Below are positions 1-8,426 of a stretch of DNA of 64,000 nt, piece after piece. Under the pieces are notes generated by a model. The model ran no database searches and was not told where the DNA came from. It worked only from the letters and a program-made list of their open reading frames with translations. The stretch is from Haloterrigena salifodinae (lineage in GTDB: Archaea; Halobacteriota; Halobacteria; Halobacteriales; Natrialbaceae): positions 186,001 through 250,000 of the forward strand of contig NZ_RQWN01000001.1 in NCBI RefSeq assembly GCF_003977755.1. The letters run 5' to 3'. The stretch's first letter is position 1, and each line of letters starts with the position of its first letter. Position numbers and translations under genes: made by a program.

Positions 1-449
1 CCGTTCTCCGCGGGCGGCTGCAGATCGGCCGGCGGAGCCGGCGGCTCGAGGGTCTGCGTCCCGCAGCCGCCGGTGAGGACGACGAAGACGAGCACGACCA
101 GCGGGAGCAAGGCGACCGAGAGCATGAGCGTTATTCTGGTATCGTACGATCGGGTCGCCAGCGCGGCGATTCCGACCGCGCCCAACACGAGCGCGAGGAA
201 CCCGAGCTCCGAGTCGAGGAACGCGACGCACAGTCCCGTGAATTCGAACGCCTCGTCTCCCTCGGGGCCGGAATCGGCCGCCGGGGGTTCACCCTGTTCC
301 TCGACGTCGCTGGCGCCGCCGTCGGCGCCGCCGAACCCGCCGCCGCTCCCGCCGTTCTCGACCATCGACGGCAACGTCGCCGCCGCGAGCACGACGGCGA
401 GACAGCACAGGACGGCGATCACCACGACGCGACCCGTATCTCTATCCAC
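1..449 (-). CDS. Membrane protein, N-terminal part (cut by window edge; possibly DUF4129 family)
   Basis: The reverse strand is open from a GTG at 449 to the left edge, so only about the first 150 residues are visible. It starts with a short charged stretch (VDRDTGR), then a hydrophobic helix (VVVIAVLCCLAVVLAAATL). A glycine/acid-rich linker follows, then two more hydrophobic stretches (roughly residues 80-95 and 105-125) and a proline-rich segment at the cut. No other start lies upstream in frame. A haloarchaeal family with an N-terminal anchor, Gly-rich linker and C-terminal DUF4129 domain looks like this, but that domain would lie outside the window, so the family name is a guess. The gene diverges from the aldo/keto reductase at 645. 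Confidence 0.6.
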   Translation of the reverse strand, partial: MDRDTGRVVVIAVLCCLAVVLAAATLPSMVENGGSGGGFGGADGGASDVEEQGEPPAADSGPEGDEAFEFTGLCVAFLDSELGFLALVLGAVGIAALATRSYDTRITLMLSVALLPLVVLVFVVLTGGCGTQTLEPPAPPADLQPPAEN

Positions 450-644
450 GCCCTTTCTTTCTTGTAATACGTGAAATGTTTTACTCCCGACCAGATCGAC
501 GCGAACTCGCGTCGAATTCGCGGTGCCGGGGCTCGGTGCGGACGGCTCGTCGCAGCTACTCCCCAGTGTCAAATTGCACGACGGCTTCCGGTAGACACTA
601 CTGCAAACACAACTCCTTTTCGCGCCCTGTTCCTCCCTGCGCAC

Positions 645-1487
645 ATGGAAACGGAAGACGCCGAAACTGTTGCGCCCGGAACGTGTCCGACCGCAAACGG
701 CATTCCGATGCTCGGGTTCGGTACCTGGCAACACGACGATCCGGATCGGTGCGTCGAGAGCGTCCGAACGGCCCTCGAAGCGGGCTACCGCCACATCGAC
801 ACCGCCCAGGCCTACGAGAACGAGGCGGCCGTCGGCGAGGGTATCGCGGCGGCCGATGTCGATCGCGACGAGGTCTTCCTCGCGACCAAGGTCTGGCGCT
901 CGAACCTCGCACACGACGACGTCCTCGAGACGGCTCGCGAGAGCATCGACCGGCTCGGCGTCGACTCCCTCGACATGCTGTACATCCACTGGCCGACCGG
1001 CGAGTACGACCCCGAGGGAACGCTGTCGGCGCTCTCGGAGCTGTATGACGAGGGACTGATCGAGAACGTCGGCATCAGCAACTTCCTCCCCGAGCAGGTC
1101 CAGGAGGCCGTCGACGTCTGCGACGCGCCGATCCTGGCCAACCAGGTCGAACTCCATCCGCTGCTCCCCCAGCCTGACCTCCGGGAAGCCTGCGAGAACG
1201 CCGGTGTCGAGGTCGTCGCCTACTCGCCGATCGCCCGCGGCGAGATCTTTGACCAGCCCGAGGTTCAGGACGTCGCGGAGAAACACGGCGTCAGTGAGGC
1301 GCAGGCCAGCCTCGCCTGGCTGCGCGAGAAGGGCGTCACCGCGATTCCGAAGGCGACCGGCGAGGAGCACATCCGCGATAACTGGGCATCCCTGACCCTC
1401 GAGCTGGATCGAGAGGACATCAACAAAATCGATAGTATCGACGAGACGCAGCGGCAGGTCGACCCCAGCTTCGCGCCCTGGAACTGA
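645..1487 (+). CDS. Aldo/keto reductase
   Basis: 280-residue cytoplasmic NAD(P)H-dependent oxidoreductase of the aldo/keto reductase superfamily, which reduces aldehydes and ketones to alcohols. The catalytic tetrad is visible: Asp52 and Tyr57 in GYRHIDTAQAYENE, Lys82 in LATKVW and His115 in YIHWP. The C-terminal cofactor region (IPKATGEEHIRDN) is typical. The frame is open upstream to 471, but that stretch is Arg/Cys-rich and unlike the family, so the ATG at 645 is chosen. It resembles the 2,5-diketo-gluconate-reductase-like group. The substrate cannot be read from sequence, and the neighbours do not suggest a pathway. Confidence 0.93.
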   Translation: METEDAETVAPGTCPTANGIPMLGFGTWQHDDPDRCVESVRTALEAGYRHIDTAQAYENEAAVGEGIAAADVDRDEVFLATKVWRSNLAHDDVLETARESIDRLGVDSLDMLYIHWPTGEYDPEGTLSALSELYDEGLIENVGISNFLPEQVQEAVDVCDAPILANQVELHPLLPQPDLREACENAGVEVVAYSPIARGEIFDQPEVQDVAEKHGVSEAQASLAWLREKGVTAIPKATGEEHIRDNWASLTLELDREDINKIDSIDETQRQVDPSFAPWN

Positions 1488-1611
1488 GACCTCTCGAGCA
1501 GCCGACACCGGCGAGAGACGCCGCCGACGCCGGTACGGTGGTCGATCGAGACATGTTTCTTTTGCGTGAAATTCAGGAAAGCTTACGGTACACCGGCTTT
1601 ATGGCTCGCGT

Positions 1612-2382
1612 ATGTCTACCCGCTCACGACAACGTGGCGGTGGTGGGTTTGTCGGCGCGATCAAGGCCGACGTACAGCGGTTACACGGTGCGTGGATGGA
1701 GCTCGTCTTTCCACGTCAGCGTGGCCGCGGCCACTCCGTCATGGGGAAGTGGAAGCCGGAGACGCTCCCACAGAAGATCGGTTACAACGGCTGGAGTATC
1801 CTCGGGCTATTCGGCTTACTGCTCCTCTACCCGCTGACCGTCATCGGACTCGCAACCCGCTACTACGCGGCGAAACTCGACTCGACGCGCACCCGCCTCG
1901 GCATCGTCGGCGTCACGGGTGTCGCGCTGCTCGGCTGGGGGCTCCTGACCGTCGCCTGGGGCGCGATGTCGTACATGGAACAGGTCGACATCCCGATGAA
2001 TTCGGTCCTCGCCGTCGCGGCGGCGAGCGCGGTCGCGACGGTATCGACCGCGCTCGCAGCGGCGTGTACCAAGGCCGGCGGTCGCGCGGTGACGGTGATC
2101 TTCGCCTACCCGTTCGCGATGACGGCGCTGTTCCTCCCGCCGGTCGTCGCGGCACTCGTGACGCCGTCGCTGCACCCGTACATCTTAGACCCCAGCTACG
2201 AGTTCGCCGCCTGGGCGCTCGACAACGTGCTCGCCGTCGGCGGCGTCAACGAGTACCTGCGCTCGAACTACCAACTCGAAGGCGCAGCCTACGCGGCGAT
2301 GTGGCTCGGCATCTCGATCCCGCTGGGCTGGTTCCTCGGGGTCGTCGTCGCGCTGGCGAACCTGGTTCGGCCGTCGCAGTAA
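1612..2382 (+). CDS. Conserved haloarchaeal membrane protein, function unknown
   Basis: 256 residues. The N-terminus (about 60 residues) is basic and hydrophilic. Five or so hydrophobic helices follow: near 62-82 (LGLFGLLLLYPLTVIGL), 96-118, 128-150, 160-180 and 230-250. A conserved-looking soluble loop (HPYILDPSYEFAAWALDN) sits between the last two. No enzymatic motif is recognised. The protein looks like a haloarchaeal family without a named function. It stands alone between an aldo/keto reductase and a 64-residue membrane protein on the same strand. Confidence 0.75.
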   Translation: MSTRSRQRGGGGFVGAIKADVQRLHGAWMELVFPRQRGRGHSVMGKWKPETLPQKIGYNGWSILGLFGLLLLYPLTVIGLATRYYAAKLDSTRTRLGIVGVTGVALLGWGLLTVAWGAMSYMEQVDIPMNSVLAVAAASAVATVSTALAAACTKAGGRAVTVIFAYPFAMTALFLPPVVAALVTPSLHPYILDPSYEFAAWALDNVLAVGGVNEYLRSNYQLEGAAYAAMWLGISIPLGWFLGVVVALANLVRPSQ

Positions 2383-2463
2383 CCGGTTTCGTTTTCGATA
2401 CCTCTTCGCGAACGGACTGCCGATTCCCGATACCATTAGGCGTCCGGTTCCCAAGAGCCGCAC

Positions 2464-2658
2464 ATGGAATTCGACCTTCCCACGACCGCGGCTGCGTTTA
2501 TCGCCGTCATCGCGATCGGCGTCGTCGGCCTGATTGCCGCACCGATGATGACCATGGACACCGTGTTGATGAGGGTCGCGCCGTCGATGATCGTGTTCGG
2601 GCTGATCATGCTCGGTATCGGGATTAAATACGGCGAGCATCGTGTTACAGGCCGATAA
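2464..2658 (+). CDS. Small two-helix membrane protein (DUF7333-like)
   Basis: 64 residues with two hydrophobic helices (TAAAFIAVIAIGVVGLIAA and MIVFGLIMLGIGI) separated by a short polar turn and ending in a basic tail. The start ATG follows a short spacer from the upstream membrane-protein gene (stop at 2382). Small two-helix proteins of this length and pattern are common in haloarchaea; the DUF7333 name is from memory and tentative. Function unknown. Confidence 0.7.
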   Translation: MEFDLPTTAAAFIAVIAIGVVGLIAAPMMTMDTVLMRVAPSMIVFGLIMLGIGIKYGEHRVTGR

Positions 2659-2747
2659 CGACGGTTGGGATCGGCGCTATCGCTACTGGTTCATCGCAAC
2701 CGTTACGATTTCGACCGCGCCAGCGCCGCCGCTCGAGCGAACGAAAC

Positions 2748-2757
2748 CGAAAAAATC
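2748..2757 (-). terminator. T-rich 3' end signal for the PAPS-reductase-family gene
   Basis: Read on the minus strand, a run of six T (A run at 2750-2755) lies about 40 bases past the stop of the gene ending at 2796. Archaeal transcription commonly ends at such T tracts. No strong hairpin precedes it. Confidence 0.35.
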
Positions 2758-2795
2758 GGCGGTGAGCAGTCAGTCAACGATCGACCGCGAGCGGC

Positions 2796-3767
2796 CTACA
2801 TGTAGCCGAGGTCGCGCAGACGCTCCATCAGGTCCTCCTTGTCCTGGGCGCGGCCCGCGCGCTCGGTCGTTCCCTCGAGGTCCTGCAGCCACGCGGGGTC
2901 CTCGTCGCTCTTCTCGGTGCTGACCTCGCTACCCAGCGAGCGGAAGCCGGCGAAGTACTTCGGCGAGATCGGGATGTCCGCCTGTTCGACGCCCTCGGGG
3001 AGGTCGTCGTCGGCCTCGGGGACGTAGCCCTCCTCGGGGAAGTTCTCGACCGTGTCCGGCACCACGAAGTTCCAGAAGGCGTCCCAGACGGCGGCCTCGT
3101 CGAACTGCAGGATGGGCTGGATGCGGTCGTGGGGCGGGTAGATGTCGGGGTCGTGACGCGGCGAGAAGAACGTCTCGTCGGCGCGGGCCTCCTGCTCGTC
3201 CCAGCGGACGCCGGAGATAACGCCGTCGATGTCGTGTTCTTCGAGCGCGTCGTTAAGCGCGACCGTCTTCAGCAGGTGGTTGCCGACGTAGGTGTCGAGC
3301 AGGAACGGGAACTCGTCTTCCTCGTACTCGAGGATGTTCTCGACGTGGTGCTGGTTGTGCTCGGAGAGTTCGTCGATCTCGATGTCGTCGCCCGGCTCGA
3401 GGCCGTGCTCGTCGACGTACTCGCCGACGTCCTCGTTGCGCGCGTAGATGACTTCGAGGTCCCACTCGTCGGCCCAGTGGTCGACGAAGTCGTGGATCTC
3501 GTCGAAGTGCTGGTAGTGGTCGATGAAGACCGCCGGCGGTACCTCGAGGTCGAAGCGGTCGGCGACCTCTTTGATGAAGTACAGCGTGAGCGTGGAGTCC
3601 TTGCCGCCGGTCCACATCACGGCCGGGTTCTCGTACGCCTCGAGACCCTCGCGAGTGACCTCGATGGCCTTCTCGATCTTGTCCTGAATCTGGGGATAGT
3701 CCTCGGGATCCTCACCGTCGCCGTCCTCGTAGTCGACGTCGACGTAGTCGGGGAAGTTCTCGCTCAT
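2796..3767 (-). CDS. Phosphoadenosine phosphosulfate reductase family protein (PP-loop ATPase fold)
   Basis: 323-residue soluble acidic protein. The PP-loop TGGKDST at residues 53-59 is the nucleotide-binding signature of the PAPS reductase/ATP sulfurylase/N-type ATPase fold. A second family segment, the His/Asp-rich strand VFIDHYQHFDEIHDFV, follows near residue 84. A region around residues 187-205 (GVRWDEQEARADETFFSPR) matches the substrate-handling part of PAPS-reductase relatives. Haloarchaea carry several such proteins and not all assimilate sulfate, so the real substrate is uncertain. The acidic C-terminus (EKSDEDPAWLQDLEG) is unremarkable. The upstream region is AT-rich, with two TAATTA blocks at 3774-3779 and 3784-3789. 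Confidence 0.85.
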   Translation of the reverse strand: MSENFPDYVDVDYEDGDGEDPEDYPQIQDKIEKAIEVTREGLEAYENPAVMWTGGKDSTLTLYFIKEVADRFDLEVPPAVFIDHYQHFDEIHDFVDHWADEWDLEVIYARNEDVGEYVDEHGLEPGDDIEIDELSEHNQHHVENILEYEEDEFPFLLDTYVGNHLLKTVALNDALEEHDIDGVISGVRWDEQEARADETFFSPRHDPDIYPPHDRIQPILQFDEAAVWDAFWNFVVPDTVENFPEEGYVPEADDDLPEGVEQADIPISPKYFAGFRSLGSEVSTEKSDEDPAWLQDLEGTTERAGRAQDKEDLMERLRDLGYM

Positions 3768-4247
3768 GTGGTGTAATTAGATATAATTAGGAGGGATAAA
3801 CGCTTTGGGGGAGCGGAAACGTCTGTCGGAATCTGCGACGATCGGTCGGCGATGACGGTATCGCGCGTCGACGCGGATCTCGTTCGACGGAGTGAGTCAG
3901 GAACTGGACTTTCAGGCGCTTTCCTGTGCGAACGACGGCTTCCCGCCGTGATCGATGAGCGGCGGGTCAACCCTACCGATCCGTGTGGTGTGTTCACTCG
4001 AGGGCCGGGATGGCGGCGTGATCGCGTCGCCGTTCGTCCGACGGGGTGGCGCAATACTTGCCGCAACCGGTGGCCGTCGGGACCGCCGTCGACACCGACG
4101 AAAGCCGACGCTGTTCGGTACGCGGACCTCCGAACGTAGGTCGTAGAATCGTTCGTCGACGATACGGATTCGGCCCCCGGGTCGGCCGGGCTGTACAGTA
4201 GCGGCGCGCGGCCGGACCGGACGGCGAACTGGACGGCGTCGTCGCGG
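3768..4247. other. 480-base intergenic stretch without a convincing gene
   Basis: The part next to 3767 holds the promoter of the PAPS-reductase-family gene: on the minus strand a GTTTAT box near 3800 and two TAATTA blocks. The remainder is GC-rich. Short open frames on both strands are Arg/Pro-rich, basic and unlike haloarchaeal proteins. I see no tRNA, repeat array or clear hairpin here. Confidence 0.5.
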
Positions 4248-4829
4248 TTACTCCTCGTCTTCCTCGACGACTTCGGGATCGCTCATCGCGCTCTGGAGGC
4301 TGTCGAGCCCGTTGATCCACTCCGTGACGAGACCGTACTCGAGGTCCTCGGCGACGGACATGTCAAGTTCCTCGCCGTCGATGATGAGCGTACCCGCTTG
4401 TGCGGCGTAGCCGAGCGCGGCGTCGAGATCCTCCTCGGCCTCGGCGTCGGCCGCGGCGCCGAGGTAGTCGCCGACGCTGCCCTCTTCGGCGGGGCCGCCC
4501 GCGATGTACTCCTCGGCGGCGAAGAAGACGCAGACGAGGCTCGTCTGGACGCCGTCGACGAGGATCAGTTTCTCCTCGTCCTCGATGTCGACCTCGCCGA
4601 GAACGATCTCGCGTACGTCGTTGATCTCCTCGAGCGCTTCCTCCTCGCCGAGTTCCCCGTCGTCGTAGGCGGCGACGATCTTGGCGATCGCGATCGCCGT
4701 GTCGTCCTGCAGGTTCAACAGGAGCCGGGCCGAGTCTTCGTCCTCCGGATCGATGTCTTCGTCCTTGATGCGGCCGATCCAGTTCTGCCAGCGTTCCTCC
4801 GAGTAGAACTCGGTCGGGGGATTGCTCAT
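4248..4829 (-). CDS. DUF2150 family protein
   Basis: 193-residue very acidic soluble protein. It begins MSNPPTEFYSEERWQNWIGR and continues with an acidic helical region (EDEDSARLLLNLQDDTAIAIAKIVAAYDDGELGEEEA). This matches my recollection of the archaeal DUF2150 family in length and opening sequence. No signal peptide or membrane helix. It sits 75 bases upstream of the TatD-type hydrolase (same strand, ending at 4904) and could share its transcript. Function unknown. Confidence 0.78.
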   Translation of the reverse strand: MSNPPTEFYSEERWQNWIGRIKDEDIDPEDEDSARLLLNLQDDTAIAIAKIVAAYDDGELGEEEALEEINDVREIVLGEVDIEDEEKLILVDGVQTSLVCVFFAAEEYIAGGPAEEGSVGDYLGAAADAEAEEDLDAALGYAAQAGTLIIDGEELDMSVAEDLEYGLVTEWINGLDSLQSAMSDPEVVEEDEE

Positions 4830-4903
4830 ACAGACACCTACACCGGCCGCTTGAAATGCCTTTCTCTACTCTACGCCGAGCTTACTGAACCGAAACGTCG
4901 GCT

Positions 4904-5755
4904 TTAGGCCCGCTCGAGTGTCCCTTCCGTGTCAATTCCGTACACGCGTTCCGGCGTCTCGACGTGGGCGATACGGACCGCATCCTCGTGGCCGTCCTCG
5001 AGCAGCCAGCGGACTCGCCGGGGCACCGTCTTCGGGCCGAGGACGGCGCCGGGGCGGTCCGGATCATCGATGTAGTCGGTCTCCATCAGGAACGGCTCGC
5101 CGCGCTCGGCGGCGGTCTCGAGGCGATCCTTCTCGCTCATCACGCTCGGGATCGGGCCCTCGAGGCGACCGCTCGCGTAGTGTTTGACTACCTTGTGCGC
5201 CGGGAGGCCGGCTTCCTCGGCCCAGTCGGCCACCTCGGTCATGTCCTCGCTGGCTTCGGCGTGTAACTGGACGGCGCAGTCCAGTTCGGCGCCGCGCTCG
5301 AAGGCCCGGCGCATGACCGCGTTCGAGGCCGCCCACACGTCGTCGTCGACCTCGTAGTGGGGGCGACCAGACTTCAGCGCCAGCGCCTCGCCGGACTCGA
5401 CGTACTCCGCGGCGACGTCGATCCCCGCCTGCATCAGGTCCCGCGCGTCGTCAGGACTGAAGCCGCGGTCGTCGACGAGCCGCGTGATCAGTCCGGGGTG
5501 GACCCCCAGGACGGGCCAGGCCCGCCCGTCGAGTTCGCTCGAGGCCTCGTCGACGATCTCGATCGTCCGCTCGAAGACCGCACGGAAGTCCTCGCCGGTC
5601 TCGGCCTCGACGCCGAGGTGCCAGGAGGGTTTGTTTACGACCAGCAGGTGGGTGCCACCGAGGCGAGCGAAGTCGCGGACAGCGTCGATGCCGCGGTGGT
5701 TGTCCGGATCGAGGTGGAGGTGGTTGTCGAGGACCGGCGTCTCGTCGTCGAGCAT
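4904..5755 (-). CDS. TatD-type metal-dependent hydrolase
   Basis: 283 residues, TIM-barrel amidohydrolase fold. The metal-binding HxH is at the start of the barrel (DNHLHLDPDNH, near residue 10). Further family features are PVLGVHPG (near 95), VQLHAEAS (near 185), VVKHYASG (near 205) and the late metal Asp in METDYIDDPDRPG (near 240). The frame is open further upstream to 5905, but that part reads as low-complexity leader, so the ATG at 5755 is used. Relatives include DNases and uncharacterised hydrolases; the archaeal group to which this seems to belong has no confirmed substrate. The zinc-ribbon gene upstream is on the same strand, 68 bases away. Confidence 0.88.
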   Translation of the reverse strand: MLDDETPVLDNHLHLDPDNHRGIDAVRDFARLGGTHLLVVNKPSWHLGVEAETGEDFRAVFERTIEIVDEASSELDGRAWPVLGVHPGLITRLVDDRGFSPDDARDLMQAGIDVAAEYVESGEALALKSGRPHYEVDDDVWAASNAVMRRAFERGAELDCAVQLHAEASEDMTEVADWAEEAGLPAHKVVKHYASGRLEGPIPSVMSEKDRLETAAERGEPFLMETDYIDDPDRPGAVLGPKTVPRRVRWLLEDGHEDAVRIAHVETPERVYGIDTEGTLERA

Positions 5756-5823
5756 GTGCGCTAGTGGGCCGACCGGGCGTGAAAAATCTCCGACTTCGCT
5801 CGAGTCGCCGGGCTCCCTCGAGG

Positions 5824-6045
5824 CTAAATCGCCCGGCGATACTTGCAGTGCGGGCAGTAAACCGTCCGCTGGCGAACGATCAGGAGCGACTTCCCGCATT
5901 TGCACAGGCCGCCGACGGAGATATCGTTGGTTTCCCGGACGATCCCTCGCAACGTGTTCTCCAGCCGGTCGATGTCCCGTTCGGCATCGTCGAGTCGCTC
6001 CTCGAGTTCGCGGAGCCGTCGAGAGTGCAGGTGGCGTCCTCTCAT
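5824..6045 (-). CDS. Small coiled-coil zinc-ribbon protein
   Basis: 73 residues from the ATG at 6045. The first half is a heptad-like helix (LRELEERLDDAERDIDRLENTLRGI). The second half is one zinc ribbon with paired cysteines (CKCGKSL and YCPHCKYRR). A helix plus single ribbon suggests a nucleic-acid- or protein-binding adaptor; no more specific role can be read. It lies directly upstream of the TatD-type hydrolase on the same strand and may be co-transcribed with it. An upstream alternative start at 6078 would add 11 residues of unlikely sequence. Confidence 0.72.
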   Translation of the reverse strand: MRGRHLHSRRLRELEERLDDAERDIDRLENTLRGIVRETNDISVGGLCKCGKSLLIVRQRTVYCPHCKYRRAI

Positions 6046-6142
6046 GGGGGTAGGGCTGGACCGGCTTCTGTGATCCATGGACTGAGTAACGACTCGCGAG
6101 CGATTAAGCGTATGGGGGTAACTGGCAAGCGAAGTACAGTGG

Positions 6143-7627
6143 CTACGCGTCGGACGCTGTCGCCGGGAGCGTCACGGTGAACGTCGTCCCCTCGCCCGGC
6201 TCGGAGTCGACGCCGATCTCCCCGCCGTGGTTGGTGACGATCCGCCGGCAGAGCGCGAGGCCGATTCCGGTGCCGGGAAACTCCCCGATCGCGTGGAGGC
6301 GGTTGAAGACGTCGAAGATCTGGTCGTGGTAGTCGGGATCGATCCCGATCCCGTCGTCCGCCACGGCGAGTCGCCACTTAGGGCCGCACTTCGTCGCGTC
6401 GACCTCGATGCGCGGCAATTCGTCGCCGCGGTACTTGATCGCGTTTCCGATCAGGTTTGAAAAGAGCTGCTCGAGTTGGGTCCGATCGCCCCTGACCGTC
6501 GGGAGCGCGCCGATCTCGACCGTCGCCCCGCTCTCCTCGATCTGTACCTGGTGGTCCGTGACGACGGTCTCGACGACGGCCTCGCAGTCGACCGGCTCGA
6601 GGGTCGTCTCGCCCGTCTCGATCCGGGAGAACTCGAGCAGCCCGTCGATCATCTCGCGCATGCGGTCGGCGCCGCCGACGGCGAAGTCGATATACTCGCA
6701 CGCGTCCGCGTCGAGGTCGTCGCGATAGGTTCGCTCGAGCAACTGGAGGTAACTCGAGACCATCCGCAGCGGTTCCTGGAGATCGTGGGAGGCGATGTAG
6801 GCGAACCGCTGGAGCTGTTCGTTCGACTCTTCCAAGGCCTCGATTGTCTCGTCGCGCTCGACTTTCGCCGTCGTTCGCTCGTAGAGCGTGCCTAGCATGC
6901 GATCGACCTCGCGGTCCGGACGGTTAGGGCCGAAGAACTCCGCGGGCGGGATGTAGTAGAAGTTGTGACAGACGGCGCCGTCGTAGACGAGGTGGGGGTG
7001 GGTGCGGACGATGTCGCAGAGGACCTCCGCCGGGATCACGTTTCGGTCGTACTGGCAGAGCGCGATGCAGTCCTCGCCGTCGAAGAGGTCGTTGACCCGA
7101 CTCTCATACTCCATGAACTGCTCGAGGCTCGTTCCCTTGTCTACGATCCAGGTCGTCTCGGCGCTGATGCGCAGTCCCGCGTAGTCGTCGCGAGCCGCCT
7201 CGATGGCGTCCCGGTAGCACTCGAGCATGTTGTCGGGATCGAACCGGCCGGTTCGGAGGTAGGTATCCCCGATCGTATGGAAGGTGAGCGCGCCGGATTC
7301 CGTCGCCGCGTCGACGTCGATGCCGCCGTCTTCCATCGCCGCCGTCATCTCGGCTCTCGTGTTCTCGTTGACCACGTACATGCAGCGTTCGCCCCGCTCG
7401 AGGCCCTGGCGCACGAACGGGACGACGGCCGCGAGCTGCTCGTCCCGGTCCTCGTAGATCACCGCGAGGTGTTCGTTCGGCTCGTGCTCGCCGAGGGACT
7501 CGACGGGACCGCGAAACTCCGGACTCGAGCGCAGGGCGTCGAGTCCGCTCTCCAGTCCGAGCGGGCCGCTGGACTCGCCGCTCCGGACGTCACCCGCGGT
7601 CTGCTCGTCGTGGCCGAAGGAACACAT
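6143..7627 (-). CDS. MEDS-domain sensor histidine kinase
   Basis: 494 residues, no membrane helix. Residues about 50-232 form a MEDS domain (LAVIYEDRDEQLAAVVPFV, ERCMYVVNENT, CIALCQYDRNVIPAEVL), a sensory module shared by methanogen and methylotroph regulators. A short coiled coil (about 255-275) leads into the kinase. The H-box is ASHDLQEPL with His281, the N-box NLIGNAIKYRG, the G1 box DDGIGID, the F-box IFDVFNRLH and the G2 box GTGIGLAL. It should be a cytoplasmic kinase of a two-component pathway. No response-regulator gene lies beside it, as is common in haloarchaea, so the partner and stimulus are unknown. Confidence 0.92.
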   Translation of the reverse strand: MCSFGHDEQTAGDVRSGESSGPLGLESGLDALRSSPEFRGPVESLGEHEPNEHLAVIYEDRDEQLAAVVPFVRQGLERGERCMYVVNENTRAEMTAAMEDGGIDVDAATESGALTFHTIGDTYLRTGRFDPDNMLECYRDAIEAARDDYAGLRISAETTWIVDKGTSLEQFMEYESRVNDLFDGEDCIALCQYDRNVIPAEVLCDIVRTHPHLVYDGAVCHNFYYIPPAEFFGPNRPDREVDRMLGTLYERTTAKVERDETIEALEESNEQLQRFAYIASHDLQEPLRMVSSYLQLLERTYRDDLDADACEYIDFAVGGADRMREMIDGLLEFSRIETGETTLEPVDCEAVVETVVTDHQVQIEESGATVEIGALPTVRGDRTQLEQLFSNLIGNAIKYRGDELPRIEVDATKCGPKWRLAVADDGIGIDPDYHDQIFDVFNRLHAIGEFPGTGIGLALCRRIVTNHGGEIGVDSEPGEGTTFTVTLPATASDA

Positions 7628-7701
7628 GCTGATCTCTTAAAAGAGGGGCGAGCATGAACGCTTCGGCACGGCGTATCAACCGTCGAGACGGTCGTTTCGC
7701 G

Positions 7702-8172
7702 TCAGTCACCGAGCGTGATCGCTTCGTCGGCTGCGTTCCGCAGGGCGTCCGAGCGGCCGTACGTGCCCGGCGCGATGGCGACCGTCTCGACGCCGACGGT
7801 GCCCGCGTACTCGAGGACGGGCTTGAAGTCGGTGTCACGGGAGCCGATCGCCAGCCGATCGATCGTGCCGTCGCCACAGAGGGCGGTTGCGTCGACGGCG
7901 AGTTTGACGTCGACGTCGCCGCTGGTGACGATCACCTCGAACCCGCGGGCCTCGGCGGCCTGGATGAGCCCCGGCGTCGCGTGTTCGTCGAGATAGAGCC
8001 GGATGACGCCGACGCGACCGAGTTCACGCGCGGCGTCCCGGAGGTCGTTCAGGTCGACGTCGAACTCGTCGCGGAAGACGTTCGGCCCGTCAACCAGCAG
8101 CCCCACCGTCGGCTCGGTTTCGGGTAGCGTGCCTGCGCGGCGAGCGAGACGGGCGCGAACGCGGTCGAACAT
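7702..8172 (-). CDS. NYN (LabA/PIN-like) domain protein
   Basis: 156 residues. The NYN fold is a PIN-like nuclease relative. Visible acidic active-site candidates are Asp in VGLLVDGPNVF (near residue 28), Asp in VTSGDVDVKLAVDA (near 88) and the paired acids in IGSRDTDFKPVLE (near 114). These positions match the usual metal-binding arrangement, so RNA cleavage is plausible but not shown. Resembles the archaeal TIGR00288 group. It is on the same strand as the histidine kinase ending upstream of it, separated by about 75 bases. Confidence 0.85.
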   Translation of the reverse strand: MFDRVRARLARRAGTLPETEPTVGLLVDGPNVFRDEFDVDLNDLRDAARELGRVGVIRLYLDEHATPGLIQAAEARGFEVIVTSGDVDVKLAVDATALCGDGTIDRLAIGSRDTDFKPVLEYAGTVGVETVAIAPGTYGRSDALRNAADEAITLGD

Positions 8173-8364
8173 ACACTGGCCGTTTCAGCGGCCCCGAGAT
8201 AGGTGTGACGGATCGACTCGAGGGGAAAACGCGTCGGTCGGTTGATCCAACGTCGACCGAGTTGTCCCAGGAGTTCGACCGGGCTCTAAACGGCTACCTT
8301 CACAGGTTCAGCACTTACTTGGATACCGTATTTCTGTCTGATACACTCACCCGGATACGATGTT

Positions 8365-8399
8365 GAATAAATCTCCGTTCGTTCGAGAAGCGTTTACTA
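8365..8399 (+). promoter_or_regulatory. Promoter block shared with the second subtilisin gene
   Basis: GAATAAA at 8365-8371 and TTTACTA at 8393-8399, 21 bases apart, with TTTACTA starting 34 bases before the ATG at 8427. The second subtilisin gene has the same two words with exactly the same spacings (9918-9924 and 9946-9952, ATG at 9980). TTTACTA is placed where a TATA box for a nearly leaderless transcript would be; GAATAAA may be an upstream activator site. Confidence 0.6.
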
Positions 8400-8426
8400 C
8401 GGGCCGTTAGTTGTGCTTTCCGTCAG

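Noticed and set aside
4400-4907. Plus-strand frames over the DUF2150-type gene
   Set aside because: They are antisense to an acidic, family-like protein and encode Val/Leu/Asp-rich or Arg-rich sequences typical of shadows.
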